64,000 nt of DNA from an uncultured bacterium (GCA_902462155.1 CABQAQ010000005.1:62001-126000), one strand, 5' to 3'; counted from the first letter of the stretch, positions 35,943-45,738 are shown. The notes: generated by a model from the letters alone, not told the origin. Numbers and translations: made by a program.

Positions 35943-37250
35943 ATGGAAGTAAATGTAATAGGAGGCGGTTTAGCAGGATCAGAGGCTGCTTTGACATTAG
36001 CAAAAAATGGGATAAAAGTTAACCTTTATGAAATGAGACCCAATGTTAAAACAGGTGCGCATAAGACTTCTGACTTTGCTGAATTTGTATGTTCAAATAG
36101 CTTAGGTTCCTTTGACATTACTAATGCCTCCGGACTTTTAAAAAAAGAAATACTTATTTTAGGCTCATCTTTAATTAAAATAGCTTTTGACAACCAAGTC
36201 CCAGCCGGTAATGCCTTGGCCATTGATAGAGAAATGTTTTCAAAAGTAGTTTCTGATTATATTCTCTCTTCTGATAATATTAATGTTATAAGGGAGGAAA
36301 TTAAATCAATACCTTCAGATTTCCCAACTATTATTGCTTCCGGTCCTTTAACTTCTTCATCTTTAGCTTCTGATATATCCAACTTTTTAGGGCACGATAA
36401 CTTAGCTTTTTTTGATGCTATTGCCCCTATTATAGAAAAAGATTCTATTGATTTTTCTAAAGCTTTTTTTGCTAACCGATATAATAAAGGTGATGCTTGT
36501 TATATTAACTGTCCTATGGACAAGGATCAATATTTAGAATTTTATAACTATTTAATTAAAGCTGAAACAATTGAGCTAAAAAGTTTTGAAAAAAATGCAA
36601 AATTTTTTGAAAGCTGTATGCCAATAGAAGTTATGGCCTCTCGTGGGGTTGACACTTTAAGGTATGGTCCTTTAAAACCTGTTGGACTTATTGATCCAAG
36701 AAATAATATTGAAAATTACGCTGTTATTCAATTACGTCAAGACAATTTAGCCAAAAGTTTATATAATATGGTAGGCTTTCAGACGAACTTAAAATGGGGT
36801 GCCCAGAAAGAACTTATTAGGCTTATTCCCGGTCTTGAAAATGCACATATTATCAAATTTGGTGTTATGCATAGAAATATGTTTATTCATAGTCCTAAAG
36901 TGTTAAATCCTACTTTACAATCTTTAAAAAGAGATGATCTATTCTTTGCTGGACAGATAACCGGTACAGAAGGATATACAGAATCTATTGCTACAGGGCT
37001 TCTTGCTGCTTTAAATATGATACGATTACTTCACAATAAACCTCTTCTCTCTTTACCTCAAACTACTATGCTTGGTGCATTAACTCATTATATTTCTTTT
37101 AAAGATCATAAAAATTTTCAGCCTATTAATTCTAATTGGGGAATTGTTGAACATCTTTCTCTTGATAAAAAATTACGCAAGGATAAAAAATTAAAAAACC
37201 AAATGCTTGCTGATCGTTCTATTCAAGTTATATCTGATTTAGTACTTTAA
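35943..37250 (+). CDS. trmFO: Methylenetetrahydrofolate-dependent tRNA (uracil-54-C5) methyltransferase
   Basis: The 435-residue flavoprotein begins with the FAD-binding VIGGGLAGSEAA (GGGLAGSE 7-14). TrmFO-specific blocks follow: LYEMRP, EFVCSNSLGS (C50), FESCMPIEVMASRG (second catalytic Cys), NAHIIKFGVMHRN-like sequence, and FAGQITGTEGYTES. It makes ribothymidine-54 in tRNA using folate and FADH2, the route of many Gram-positives, Cyanobacteria and relatives instead of SAM-dependent TrmA. It is tightly linked to the upstream HD-GYP gene. No terminator is obvious before the tandem repeats that follow. Confidence 0.97.
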   Translation: MEVNVIGGGLAGSEAALTLAKNGIKVNLYEMRPNVKTGAHKTSDFAEFVCSNSLGSFDITNASGLLKKEILILGSSLIKIAFDNQVPAGNALAIDREMFSKVVSDYILSSDNINVIREEIKSIPSDFPTIIASGPLTSSSLASDISNFLGHDNLAFFDAIAPIIEKDSIDFSKAFFANRYNKGDACYINCPMDKDQYLEFYNYLIKAETIELKSFEKNAKFFESCMPIEVMASRGVDTLRYGPLKPVGLIDPRNNIENYAVIQLRQDNLAKSLYNMVGFQTNLKWGAQKELIRLIPGLENAHIIKFGVMHRNMFIHSPKVLNPTLQSLKRDDLFFAGQITGTEGYTESIATGLLAALNMIRLLHNKPLLSLPQTTMLGALTHYISFKDHKNFQPINSNWGIVEHLSLDKKLRKDKKLKNQMLADRSIQVISDLVL

Positions 37251-37573
37251 ACATTTCATTATAGCTTTTTAATATTTATTCTTGGATATATTTGTGTATT
37301 AAAGACGATAGAGATACGTTTAAAAAACTTTTATGCAATTTCAAAAAAAACATATCACGCCCTTAAAAACATTTTTTAAAAAACTTTACGCAATTTCAAA
37401 AAAACATATCACACCCTTAAAAAAATTTTTAAAAAACTTTACGCAATTTCAAAAAAACAATCACAGACATTCTTTCACTTAAGCCAAAAAAATTTAAACT
37501 ATAAAAATATTTTGCTCTTTTTATAAATATCTCAATTATAATATACTCTATACAAATTTGAACTTAAAAATTA
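37251..37573. other. Gene-free stretch with tandem repeats between trmFO and the PNP gene
   Basis: This convergent intergenic stretch is dominated by the 53-56 base tandem repeat at 37321-37460. I see no coding sequence or clear terminator in the remainder. Confidence 0.6.
37321..37460. repeat. Tandem repeat, about 2.6 units of 53-56 bases
   Basis: Units start at 37321, 37377 and 37430, each with AAAAAACTTT, then GCAATTTCAAAAAAA, then CATATCAC and CCCTTAAAAA. The units differ mainly in A/T run length, as expected of slippage or recent duplication. The last unit is partial. There is no coding potential. Confidence 0.85.
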
Positions 37574-38377
37574 CTAAAGAATTTTTATAATCTGCTTTAT
37601 TAATCTTTTGAAATCATTTTTAACTCTATTTGCAGTATCAACTACCTCTTGATGATCAAGTTTACTAGAAGATAATCCGGCAGCAAAATTTGTAATACAA
37701 CTAATGCCAAGTATTTTAAGATGACAATAATTGGCAAAAATAGCTTCATTAACAGTAGACATTCCTATAGCATCAGCACCAAAAGATCTGAACATCCTTA
37801 TTTCAGCAGGTGTTTCGTATGATGGGCCTATTACTCCTATATATACTCCCTTTTCTACTTCTATATTTAACTCTTTTGCTACTGTCTGTGCTTTATCTAA
37901 TAATTCTTTATCATAAACTTCCGTCATATCTGGAAATCTTACTCCAAAATCAGGATCATTTTCTCCTATTAACGGATTTGTTGATGTAAAGTTAATATGA
38001 TCTTCTATAAGCATTAAACTACCAGGTTTAAAATCCGTATTAAGACCTCCGGCTGCATTTGTTATTATTAAATTTTTTACCCCAAGTAATTTAAATATCT
38101 TTATTGGTAATATCACGTCTTTTATGCTATGGCCTTCATAATAATGATACCTTCCCTGCATAAATACAACTTTTTTACCACCAACTTCACAAAAAACCAG
38201 CTGGCCTTTATGACCCTCTACCTTTGTTGATTTAAATCCCGGTATATCTTTATACAGAATACTTTTACTATTCTCATATTCATCAGCTAATTCGCCTAAA
38301 CCTGAGCCTAGTATTACTGCTATTTCAGGTGAAAAATCGTTTATTTTTTCTTTTATATATTCTAATGCTTTTTTCAT
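37574..38377 (-). CDS. punA: Purine-nucleoside phosphorylase (type I, PunA-like)
   Basis: The 267-residue protein matches trimeric PNP: VILGSGLGELADE, GRYHYYEGHSI, TNAAGGLNTDF, GVYIGVIGPSYETPAEIRMF, DAIGMSTVNEAI and ISCITNFAAGLS. The Asn in STVNEA region and Glu in YETPAE are substrate-binding positions of guanosine/inosine PNPs. It cleaves purine nucleosides with phosphate for salvage. It sits 15 bases downstream of uppP on the minus strand, at the end of a run of five close same-strand genes. Confidence 0.95.
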   Translation of the reverse strand: MKKALEYIKEKINDFSPEIAVILGSGLGELADEYENSKSILYKDIPGFKSTKVEGHKGQLVFCEVGGKKVVFMQGRYHYYEGHSIKDVILPIKIFKLLGVKNLIITNAAGGLNTDFKPGSLMLIEDHINFTSTNPLIGENDPDFGVRFPDMTEVYDKELLDKAQTVAKELNIEVEKGVYIGVIGPSYETPAEIRMFRSFGADAIGMSTVNEAIFANYCHLKILGISCITNFAAGLSSSKLDHQEVVDTANRVKNDFKRLIKQIIKIL

Positions 38378-38392
38378 TTTTAGATTATACTA

Positions 38393-39271
38393 TTATTTTA
38401 CAAAAAATGCAAAGGCATAAAATGTTAAAATTCCAACAATAAAACAATAATACGCAAAAATCCTAAGCGAAAATCTGCTTAAAAATTTTAAAAAGTACTT
38501 TATACATAAATATCCTACAATTATTGAAACAATAAATCCTATTATTATTGCAACCCAATTGAAAGTCTTTATAAGATGAAAATCAACTTCAAATATCGGG
38601 TAAAAAATAGATGATCCTAGGATTATAGGCACACTTAAAAGAAATGAAAATTTTGCTGCTTTTATTTTGTCAAGTCCGGAAAATAATCCACACGCTATTG
38701 TTAATCCCGATCTTGAAAATCCCGGGAAAATTGCCAAACCTTGTGCTAACCCTATTAAACTTGCCTTCCTTATTGTAAGGCTATTTTTATTACTACCTTT
38801 TTCTATATCGTCTTTTCTTTCTTCCATTATCTGACTTGATTTATATTCACTTAATAATAAAATTATTCCGGTAAATACTAAAAATATACCCACAATATAT
38901 GGAGCCGACATCAGATTCTCTACTATATCCTTTAATGGAAACGCTATTAATACTGTTATTAATGTGCCGACTATTATATATATACCATATAAGGCCTCAG
39001 GTGTATTAAAATTCTTTGTCCTTATTCCTTCTATTAATCCTTTTATTATTGATAATATATCCTTTTTAAAATATGTAAGTATTGATATTAATGTCCCAAG
39101 ATGAATTATTATTGCAAAAAAAATCTCTTCTTGACTTGTCATACTTATTTCTTTATTTGTAAATAATTTATAAATACTTGTCATAATAACTATATGTGCC
39201 GAACTTGATACAGGTAAAAATTCTGTTAAACCTTGAATTATTGCAACTAAAATACTCTGGATTATTGTCAT
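38393..39271 (-). CDS. uppP: Undecaprenyl-diphosphate phosphatase (BacA family)
   Basis: The 292-residue integral membrane protein has about eight hydrophobic segments and both family signatures: QGLTEFLPVSSSAHIV near the N-terminus and GLAQGLAIFPGFSRSGLTI in the second half. These carry the catalytic Glu, His, Ser and Arg. It recycles the lipid carrier for peptidoglycan and other surface polymers by dephosphorylating undecaprenyl diphosphate on the outer face of the membrane. It lies between queD and the PNP gene on the same strand. Confidence 0.96.
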   Translation of the reverse strand: MTIIQSILVAIIQGLTEFLPVSSSAHIVIMTSIYKLFTNKEISMTSQEEIFFAIIIHLGTLISILTYFKKDILSIIKGLIEGIRTKNFNTPEALYGIYIIVGTLITVLIAFPLKDIVENLMSAPYIVGIFLVFTGIILLLSEYKSSQIMEERKDDIEKGSNKNSLTIRKASLIGLAQGLAIFPGFSRSGLTIACGLFSGLDKIKAAKFSFLLSVPIILGSSIFYPIFEVDFHLIKTFNWVAIIIGFIVSIIVGYLCIKYFLKFLSRFSLRIFAYYCFIVGILTFYAFAFFVK

Positions 39272-39343
39272 AAATTTATTTTCCTCTATTCTTTAATTTT
39301 TTAATTCTTCTTTAATTAATTTCTAATATATAAAATAAAAAAA

Positions 39344-39703
39344 CTATTCTTCAAAATAAGTAGCACAGGAATTCTCAGTTTCCCATACTGATACTTTTGA
39401 TACTTCCTTTATCCTTAATTTCATTTGGTCATATATGTATTTTGAAATAATCTCACTTGATGGACTTATACCTTTAAAATCTTCTATTAGATTTATATCT
39501 TTATGATCTAACAAGGATAATACTGATTTTAATTCTCTTTTTAATTCCTTAAAATCTAAAAGCAGATTAGATTTATTTAACTTATCACCTATTACATATA
39601 CTTCGACTTTCCAATTATGACCGTGTTGATTTTCGCATTCGCCTTCATAATTTAATAAATGATGTGCTGCTGCAAAATTTGATTCTACTTTTAATTCCCA
39701 CAT
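39344..39703 (-). CDS. queD: 6-carboxy-5,6,7,8-tetrahydropterin synthase (QueD)
   Basis: The 119-residue protein has the QueD/PTPS zinc ligands H14 or H15 (FAAAHHL) and HGH at 27-29. The catalytic Cys is C23 within CENQHGH, which distinguishes QueD from eukaryotic pyruvoyl-tetrahydropterin synthase. LDHKDIN and SVWETENS complete the pattern. It performs the second step of queuosine/7-deazaguanine synthesis from dihydroneopterin triphosphate. Other que genes are not in the window. The neighbour miaA is also a tRNA-modification gene. Confidence 0.95.
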   Translation of the reverse strand: MWELKVESNFAAAHHLLNYEGECENQHGHNWKVEVYVIGDKLNKSNLLLDFKELKRELKSVLSLLDHKDINLIEDFKGISPSSEIISKYIYDQMKLRIKEVSKVSVWETENSCATYFEE

Positions 39704-39799
39704 TATTTTTCTATTCCCTTGTACTATCTTTCTTATTTTTTACTTAATTTTACTATAAATATTTTATATTTATCTTTTTATTTAAAAAAAAACACTCTC

Positions 39800-40708
39800 T
39801 TAATTATTCCTATAAAGAAATAAAGTAGCCTCTAAAATTTTATCAAACGGCATTTTATCAAAATCAAACCATTTTATTTTATTATTACCCCTCATCCAAC
39901 TTAATTGCCTCTTTGCATATCTCCTTGAATTCTGTTTTATTTTTTCTATTGATTCTTCAAGTGATATATTCCCTTCAAGATATTTTATAACCTCATCATA
40001 ACCAATAGTAGCTTCCATAATACTTAGTTTACCGTACTTTTCTAATAGTCTTTTTGTTTCTAAAACTATTCCTTTCTCAAACATTATATCTACTCTTTTA
40101 TTAATTCTTTCATAAAGTTTTTGTCTATCTTCCGCTTTTAAACCTATCCATAGTACATTTTCTTCATCTTTTTTTGTTTTTTCTATCTGGGATAACTTCA
40201 TATTTAAAGAATCCATAATTTCTAAAGCTCTTATTATCTTCACTTTATTATTTTTATGAATTTTTAAAGCTGTCTTCTCATCTTTCTGAATCAATAATTT
40301 ATATAACTCATCAGAAGATAATTTCTCTAAACTGTTTCTAAGCTCTATATCCGGCTCAACACGAGGTATATCATAATCTTGAAGTAACGAACGAAAATAA
40401 AGTCCCGTTCCGCCTGTTACTATAGGAATCTTTCCTCTTGATCTTATATCTTCAATACAATTTCTAGCCTCATCTAAAAAATTACCCACAGTATATTGAT
40501 AACTCGGGTCTATAATATTTACAAGATGATGTCTTACTGACTCTAAATCTTCTACTGATGGCTTTGCTACTGCTATATCAAAATCTTTATAAATTAATCT
40601 TGAATCTGCAGAAATAATTTCCCCATTTATTTCTTTAGCTAACTCTATAGCTAATCTACTCTTACCCGATGCTGTCGGGCCTGTTATTGCGATTATCTGT
40701 CTTCTCAT
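39800..40708 (-). CDS. miaA: tRNA dimethylallyltransferase
   Basis: In this 302-residue protein the Walker A GPTASGKS (10-17) is followed by the MiaA motif EIISADSRLIYKDFDI, then HHLVNIIDPSYQYTVGNF, GGTGLYFRSLL and RYAKRQLSWMRG. It isoprenylates A37 of tRNAs reading UNN codons. Its start overlaps the upstream membrane-protein gene by 47 bases and has no ribosome site of its own, so translation is probably coupled to that gene. Confidence 0.97.
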   Translation of the reverse strand: MRRQIIAITGPTASGKSRLAIELAKEINGEIISADSRLIYKDFDIAVAKPSVEDLESVRHHLVNIIDPSYQYTVGNFLDEARNCIEDIRSRGKIPIVTGGTGLYFRSLLQDYDIPRVEPDIELRNSLEKLSSDELYKLLIQKDEKTALKIHKNNKVKIIRALEIMDSLNMKLSQIEKTKKDEENVLWIGLKAEDRQKLYERINKRVDIMFEKGIVLETKRLLEKYGKLSIMEATIGYDEVIKYLEGNISLEESIEKIKQNSRRYAKRQLSWMRGNNKIKWFDFDKMPFDKILEATLFLYRNN

Positions 40709-41510
40709 AATACGTTAAAAATATTAATATTGCCCAATAAGAGGTAAAATATGCTAATAATAATAAACCTATTGTACCTAGTATTATATTATTACTAAAT
40801 GCACTATTAAAAAATGATATTAATGTGCTTATAATATTCAGAAATATAAATAAACCAACATTTAAAAAGAAATGACGGAAAGTAAATCCTACAGAACTTA
40901 AAAATGCTACTAATGGATTCTTCGTATTAAAAAACAAATCCGCATACCAAAACATTGTTAAAAATGAGTAGAAAAAATAAGTCCCGATTAATAATGACCC
41001 CCAACTAGTTATACTTACAGCTTTTTCTATTGGCATAGTATTTACATAATTATTCATAGATTCTACAGTTTCAACAGCAGACTTTAGCTCTTGGATTGTA
41101 AATTTTGGTGTTCCTATTGTGAATATTCCTATTTTATAAATAATATATGTAAATGCTAATAAAAATAATATATATAAAATTATTGAGCCTAAAACCGGCA
41201 ATATATATTCACCTACTCCTATAAAGAATTCTTTTAATGTTTTTAATGAATCTATCTCTTTTTCTATTTTATTTTCATAATATCTTTTAGAATTCCAAAT
41301 AATTTTTCTGGTCATAAAAAACCAACCGGATAAAAAACTTGCACTCATAACCAAGATTGTTACAAAAAATGCTAGAAACATTATATTTGTTTTTGCCAAG
41401 AACATACCTGATGTTGTTAATGTCAATAAAAACAGATATAAGATAAAAGGTAAGGTAAGAAGTGTATTACCTTTAAGAATTATAAATGACTCTTTTAATA
41501 AATTTAACAT
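40662..41510 (-). CDS. Multi-pass membrane protein, function unknown
   Basis: The 282-residue protein has about six hydrophobic spans (LLTLPFILYLFLLTL, IMFLAFFVTILVM, YILPVLGSIILYILFLLAF, SLLIGTYFFYSFLTMFW, FFLNVGLFIFLNIISTL and IILGTIGLLLLAYFTSYWAILIFL). Topology recalls DUF4013/glycerophosphodiesterase-type membrane domains, but I cannot name a family. The C-terminal tail overlaps the miaA start region by 47 bases, a tight coupling. No catalytic motif is evident. Confidence 0.75.
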   Translation of the reverse strand: MLNLLKESFIILKGNTLLTLPFILYLFLLTLTTSGMFLAKTNIMFLAFFVTILVMSASFLSGWFFMTRKIIWNSKRYYENKIEKEIDSLKTLKEFFIGVGEYILPVLGSIILYILFLLAFTYIIYKIGIFTIGTPKFTIQELKSAVETVESMNNYVNTMPIEKAVSITSWGSLLIGTYFFYSFLTMFWYADLFFNTKNPLVAFLSSVGFTFRHFFLNVGLFIFLNIISTLISFFNSAFSNNIILGTIGLLLLAYFTSYWAILIFLTYYEKTDNRNNRPDSIG

Positions 41511-41755
41511 AAGCTAAATTATAACATAAATTTTCTATAATTTAAAACACCATTTAGAATAATTTTATAATTATTTTCAACATATTTTCCCTTATAAACG
41601 GGTAAATATTACTTATGCCATTCATCTTTTTATTTGATTTAGAATTTGAAATATTAATTTTTTGTTTATTTTTTAATAAAAATAAAAAAAAAGTGGTATA
41701 AAAATAAATATAGAAAATTATTTTAAATATATTCAAAGTAAAGGAGATATAAAAA

Positions 41756-43621
41756 ATGGCAAAAACAATAGGTATTGACTTAGGTACTACAAACTCTGTA
41801 GTTGCGGTCATGGAAGGTGGTAAACCAACAGTAATAGCAAATGCAGAAGGATCAAGAACAACTCCTTCAATTGTAGGCTTTGCAAAAAATGGAGAAAGAT
41901 TGGTAGGTCAATTAGCAAAAAGACAAGCTATATTAAACCCTGATAAAACAATCATCTCTATAAAAAGAGAAATGGGTAGCGATTATAAAGTTAATATAGA
42001 TGGCAAAGATTACTCTCCACAAGAGATATCAGCTATGATCTTAAGAAAACTAGCTGATGATGCTTCTTCATATCTAGGTGAAAAAGTTACATCTGCAGTA
42101 ATAACAGTACCGGCATATTTTAACGATGCTCAAAGACAAGCTACAAAAGATGCAGGTAAAATAGCAGGTCTTGATGTTCTTCGTATTGTTAACGAACCTA
42201 CTGCTGCTGCTTTAGCTTATGGACTTGAAAAAGATAAACCTGAAAAAGTTCTTGTTTTCGACTTAGGTGGTGGTACTTTCGATGTATCTGTCCTTGAAAT
42301 AGGTGATGGTGTTCACGAAGTATTATCTACTTCTGGGGATACTCATTTAGGTGGTGATGATTTCGACCAAAAAATTATTAATTGGTTAGCTGATGAGTTC
42401 AAAAAACAAGAAGGTATCGACTTAAGAACTGATAAACAAGCTATGCAACGTCTTAAAGAAGCCAGTGAAAAAGCTAAATGTGAATTATCATCAGTTGTAG
42501 AAACTAATATTAATTTACCATTTATTACTGCTGATGCTAATGGACCAAAACACTTAGATATTAGTTTAACACGTGCTAAGTTTGAAGAATTATCTCACGA
42601 TCTTTTAGAAAGATGTAAAACTCCTGTAGAACAAGCTTTAAAAGATGCAGGTTTATCTAAAGGTGATATTGACGAGGTTGTTTTAGTTGGTGGATCTACT
42701 CGTATACCGGCTGTACAAGCTTTAGTAAAAGAATACACAGGTAAAGAACCTAACCAATCTGTTAACCCTGATGAAGTTGTAGCTGTTGGGGCTGCTATAC
42801 AAGCCGGGGTCTTAGCTGGTGAAGTTAAAGATATCGTTCTTCTTGATGTTACTCCTTTAACTTTAGGTATTGAAACTTTAGGTGGAGTTATGACTCCTTT
42901 AGTTCCTAGAAATACTACTATTCCTGTTTCTAAATCACAAGTGTTCTCTACTGCAGAAAATAACCAAACAGCTGTTGACATTCACGTACTTCAAGGTGAA
43001 AGACCTATGTCTAAAGATAATAAATCTTTAGGTATGTTCCGTTTAGATGGTATACCACCTGCTATGAGAGGTCTTCCTCAAATCGAAGTTACTTTTGATA
43101 TTGATGCTAACGGTATTGTTAATGTATCTGCTAAAGATAAAGCTACTAATAAAGAACAAAAAATCACTATCACTAATTCTTCTAACTTAACTGATGAGGA
43201 TATCGATAGAATGGTTAAAGAAGCTGAAGCTAATGCTCAAGAAGATAAAAAGAAAAAAGAAGAAGCTGAAATAAGAAATAATGCTTCTAGTCTTATTACT
43301 TCTGCTGAAAGAATCGTTCAAGATTTAGAAGGTAAAATTGCTGATGCTGATAAAACTAAATTAGATCAAGAAAAAAATGCTTTAGAAGAAGCTTTAAAAA
43401 CTAACAAACCAGCTGATGAACTTAAAAAATTATCCGAAGAGTTACAACAAACTATGTTCTCTATTTCTCAAGCTGCTTACCAAAGTGTTCAAAATGATGG
43501 TAATAATCAATCTTCATCTAATGACAATAATTCAGAAAATCAATCTAACTCTGATCAATCATCTTCTAACGATAATAACAACAATGATGATGTTATTGAT
43601 GCAGAATATACTAAAGAATAG
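41756..43621 (+). CDS. dnaK: Chaperone protein DnaK (Hsp70)
   Basis: The 621-residue protein has the Hsp70 signatures IGIDLGTTNSVVAVMEGG, VFDLGGGTFDVSVLEIGDG and VVLVGGSTRIPAVQALV, the EPTAAALAYG hinge, substrate-binding domain DVTPLTLGIETLGGVMTPL, and a helical lid ending in an Asn/Ser/Asp-rich tail with DVIDAEY. It refolds proteins in the cytoplasm. No grpE or dnaJ is nearby, and I see no CIRCE element upstream. The ribosome site AAAGGAGAT is strong. Codon choice changes along the gene from A-ending toward T-ending codons. Confidence 0.98.
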   Translation: MAKTIGIDLGTTNSVVAVMEGGKPTVIANAEGSRTTPSIVGFAKNGERLVGQLAKRQAILNPDKTIISIKREMGSDYKVNIDGKDYSPQEISAMILRKLADDASSYLGEKVTSAVITVPAYFNDAQRQATKDAGKIAGLDVLRIVNEPTAAALAYGLEKDKPEKVLVFDLGGGTFDVSVLEIGDGVHEVLSTSGDTHLGGDDFDQKIINWLADEFKKQEGIDLRTDKQAMQRLKEASEKAKCELSSVVETNINLPFITADANGPKHLDISLTRAKFEELSHDLLERCKTPVEQALKDAGLSKGDIDEVVLVGGSTRIPAVQALVKEYTGKEPNQSVNPDEVVAVGAAIQAGVLAGEVKDIVLLDVTPLTLGIETLGGVMTPLVPRNTTIPVSKSQVFSTAENNQTAVDIHVLQGERPMSKDNKSLGMFRLDGIPPAMRGLPQIEVTFDIDANGIVNVSAKDKATNKEQKITITNSSNLTDEDIDRMVKEAEANAQEDKKKKEEAEIRNNASSLITSAERIVQDLEGKIADADKTKLDQEKNALEEALKTNKPADELKKLSEELQQTMFSISQAAYQSVQNDGNNQSSSNDNNSENQSNSDQSSSNDNNNNDDVIDAEYTKE

Positions 43622-43645
43622 TATCTTATTTTTTCTTGTATTTTT

Positions 43646-43685
43646 AAAAAAAGCGGAACATTTTAATAAAATGTTCCGCTTTTTA
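43646..43685 (+). terminator. Terminator after dnaK
   Basis: AGCGGAACATTTTA pairs with TAAAATGTTCCGCT (43652-43680), flanked by an A run and a T run, a strong intrinsic terminator. Confidence 0.9.
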
Positions 43686-43754
43686 TTTTATATTTAAAAA
43701 TAACTTTATCACCAAAAAACTCTTTTTTAATGAAAATTAACTTTTAAAATTTTT

Positions 43755-45569
43755 TCAGATATTTACTTTCTTTATTTCTTCTTTTTCTTCTACAGGTAAG
43801 GTATTTCTAACATTTTGCTGTTCTTGATTTAATAATTTCTCTTGTAGTGCTTTAGCTTCTTGTTGCTTTTCTTTTGCTAATTTTTTTTCAGTCATTTTTC
43901 TATTATAAATAGGTAAAAGTACTCCTAAAGTTATGATAGAAAATCCTATATTTGCAACTTGGCATAATGCCCTTAGATTTTTACTCCCAGAACCTTTTAC
44001 TTCTTCAAAGGATTTTACTTTCGTATTATTTAACCAATTACCAAATTTCTTCATTATACTATCATCAGCTTTTGATGTTTTAAATCTGTTTAATAACGAA
44101 ACTTTTGGATTTATTTTTTCTATTAAAGAAGCACAAGCTTTAGCTGCATAATCACCTAAAAAATATAAACCTGCAAATGATGCCGCATCTCTTACTAATG
44201 ATTCTCTTAACTCATTTCTATCTTCTGATGCAAAAAATCTACTTACAAATGTTGCTACTGATATTATTCTACATTGATCCATTGTTGGATATAAACCATT
44301 AAATTGTAAGGTGTTTAAACTTGGCTTTTTATTCATCGATAATGCTCCTAAACCTATCATTACCGCACTTGCCATAATCTTTTCTAAAAAGAATTTCTTT
44401 TTCTCTTTACCTTCCAACTCTTTATGTGTTTCGCCTTTTTCAAAATCTTTATATATAGGCGCTCCCTTTTGTTTATATTTATGACGAGTTATTGCTCTAT
44501 TTATTGCTTGCGCACTCATCGCTAGAGGTAACACTATCCCCATTCCAAGCAAACTCTTTACATTTATAAACTTGCTTGTTTTTTTTGTAAAGTCATTTAA
44601 ATTTTGATATACTTTATCTTGCTTAAATTTCCGCCCTAAATCAACCGTATCTCTTAAAAGATTTGATAAATTTGAATTAAATGGTTTATCATCACCTAAA
44701 AATCTTATCGTTTCTGATACTTTTGTCTGATCTACAAGGATATTATATGCTTTACTTATAGCCTTTTTTGTATCTTTTTTTGACATCTTATCATCTAATA
44801 TCGCATTTGTTAAAAGATCAACAGCTTCAGAAAAATTCTTCATTTTATCTTTATTTGCTTTTGGATCCCAGATAAACTCGGAAAAACTTTTCCATCGATT
44901 ATCCTCATATCCTTCAAGATTACTCAAAACAGATGATACGTAGTTCTTTACTTCTATATCAACCTTGGGTCTTAACGATTCACGAGCTGATGCTATATCA
45001 TCAGCTTTTAACGTACCTGCTATACTTTTCACCTTTACTTCTTCATCAAGTGAGTATTTAAAAACATCCTTTGGATCTTTTTTACCCAAATAATTCATAT
45101 ATAAATTTGGAAAGGCATTTGATCCCTCATATATTGAGGCTAATTTTTCGACTGTTTCTTGATTAGCCCAACTATTTGACATTTTTAAATTCCCAAATTT
45201 TGAAAAGAACGGCTTCTCTAATAATTTAGCTCCACCAAGCACTATAAATCCAGGAATAAGACAATCTATAATTAATCCGGAAAATTCTCGCCTTGCTGTT
45301 TCTAATGCTGCCGGCACTCCTGCTGTTTTCAAGTCTACTACCGTTCTTGGTACATTTGTTGATACTGTATCTATAAATGATACACCTAATATTGGATATT
45401 TATCGCACATATGCAATCCCTTAGTCACAGGATCTAGTATACCCTTGAATTCAGGTTTCGTACTATCCATATTACTATTTATATTATTATTCTCTTTTTC
45501 TTTTTTGTTTTTTCTCTTTCCGACTAATTGTGTTTCTAATAATGGATCTGTTGTTAATCTTACTGTCAT
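43755..45569 (-). CDS. Multi-segment membrane-associated protein, function unknown
   Basis: In this 604-residue protein a basic, Asn-rich N-terminus is followed by a region with STNVPRTVVDLKTAG and ETARREFSGLIIDCLIPGFIVLGG, then a long helical, Lys-rich middle. Several further hydrophobic stretches occur (SLLGMGIVLPLAMSAQAI, KIMASAVMIGLGALSM, AASFAGLYFLGDYAA, IGFSIITLGVLLPIY), and the C-terminus is charged coiled-coil. There is no signal peptide. I do not recognise the family. It uses the only TGA stop I noted among the genes here. Confidence 0.7.
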   Translation of the reverse strand: MTVRLTTDPLLETQLVGKRKNKKEKENNNINSNMDSTKPEFKGILDPVTKGLHMCDKYPILGVSFIDTVSTNVPRTVVDLKTAGVPAALETARREFSGLIIDCLIPGFIVLGGAKLLEKPFFSKFGNLKMSNSWANQETVEKLASIYEGSNAFPNLYMNYLGKKDPKDVFKYSLDEEVKVKSIAGTLKADDIASARESLRPKVDIEVKNYVSSVLSNLEGYEDNRWKSFSEFIWDPKANKDKMKNFSEAVDLLTNAILDDKMSKKDTKKAISKAYNILVDQTKVSETIRFLGDDKPFNSNLSNLLRDTVDLGRKFKQDKVYQNLNDFTKKTSKFINVKSLLGMGIVLPLAMSAQAINRAITRHKYKQKGAPIYKDFEKGETHKELEGKEKKKFFLEKIMASAVMIGLGALSMNKKPSLNTLQFNGLYPTMDQCRIISVATFVSRFFASEDRNELRESLVRDAASFAGLYFLGDYAAKACASLIEKINPKVSLLNRFKTSKADDSIMKKFGNWLNNTKVKSFEEVKGSGSKNLRALCQVANIGFSIITLGVLLPIYNRKMTEKKLAKEKQQEAKALQEKLLNQEQQNVRNTLPVEEKEEIKKVNI

Positions 45570-45738
45570 TGGCTAATACTCTTTCAAAAAATACTATTTT
45601 TTATTTTGTTTATTTCAACTTTCAAAAACTTTTTTATTTGCTACTTTTTTATGTAAACTTTTTGTAAACTTATTACAATACCAAAAATATGTTACTTAAA
45701 ATCCTCTTTATAAAACGCTTTTAAGAATCTTGCTAGCC

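Noticed and set aside
37321..37460. Possible CRISPR array
   Set aside because: The units are contiguous variants of one 53-56 base sequence; there are no unique spacers between constant repeats, and no cas gene is in the window.
41520..41755. CIRCE/HrcA operator upstream of dnaK
   Set aside because: No TTAGCACTC-N9-GAGTGCTAA-like inverted repeat was found in the leader.
42595..42981. Antisense open frame of 128 codons in dnaK
   Set aside because: It lies wholly inside dnaK on the opposite strand, has no ribosome site, and is explained by the codon pattern of the sense gene.
43755..43757. Alternative genetic code (TGA as sense codon)
   Set aside because: TGA is rare as a stop here (I noted it only for this gene), but tryptophans are encoded by TGG and no family protein shows an internal TGA, so the standard bacterial code is sufficient.
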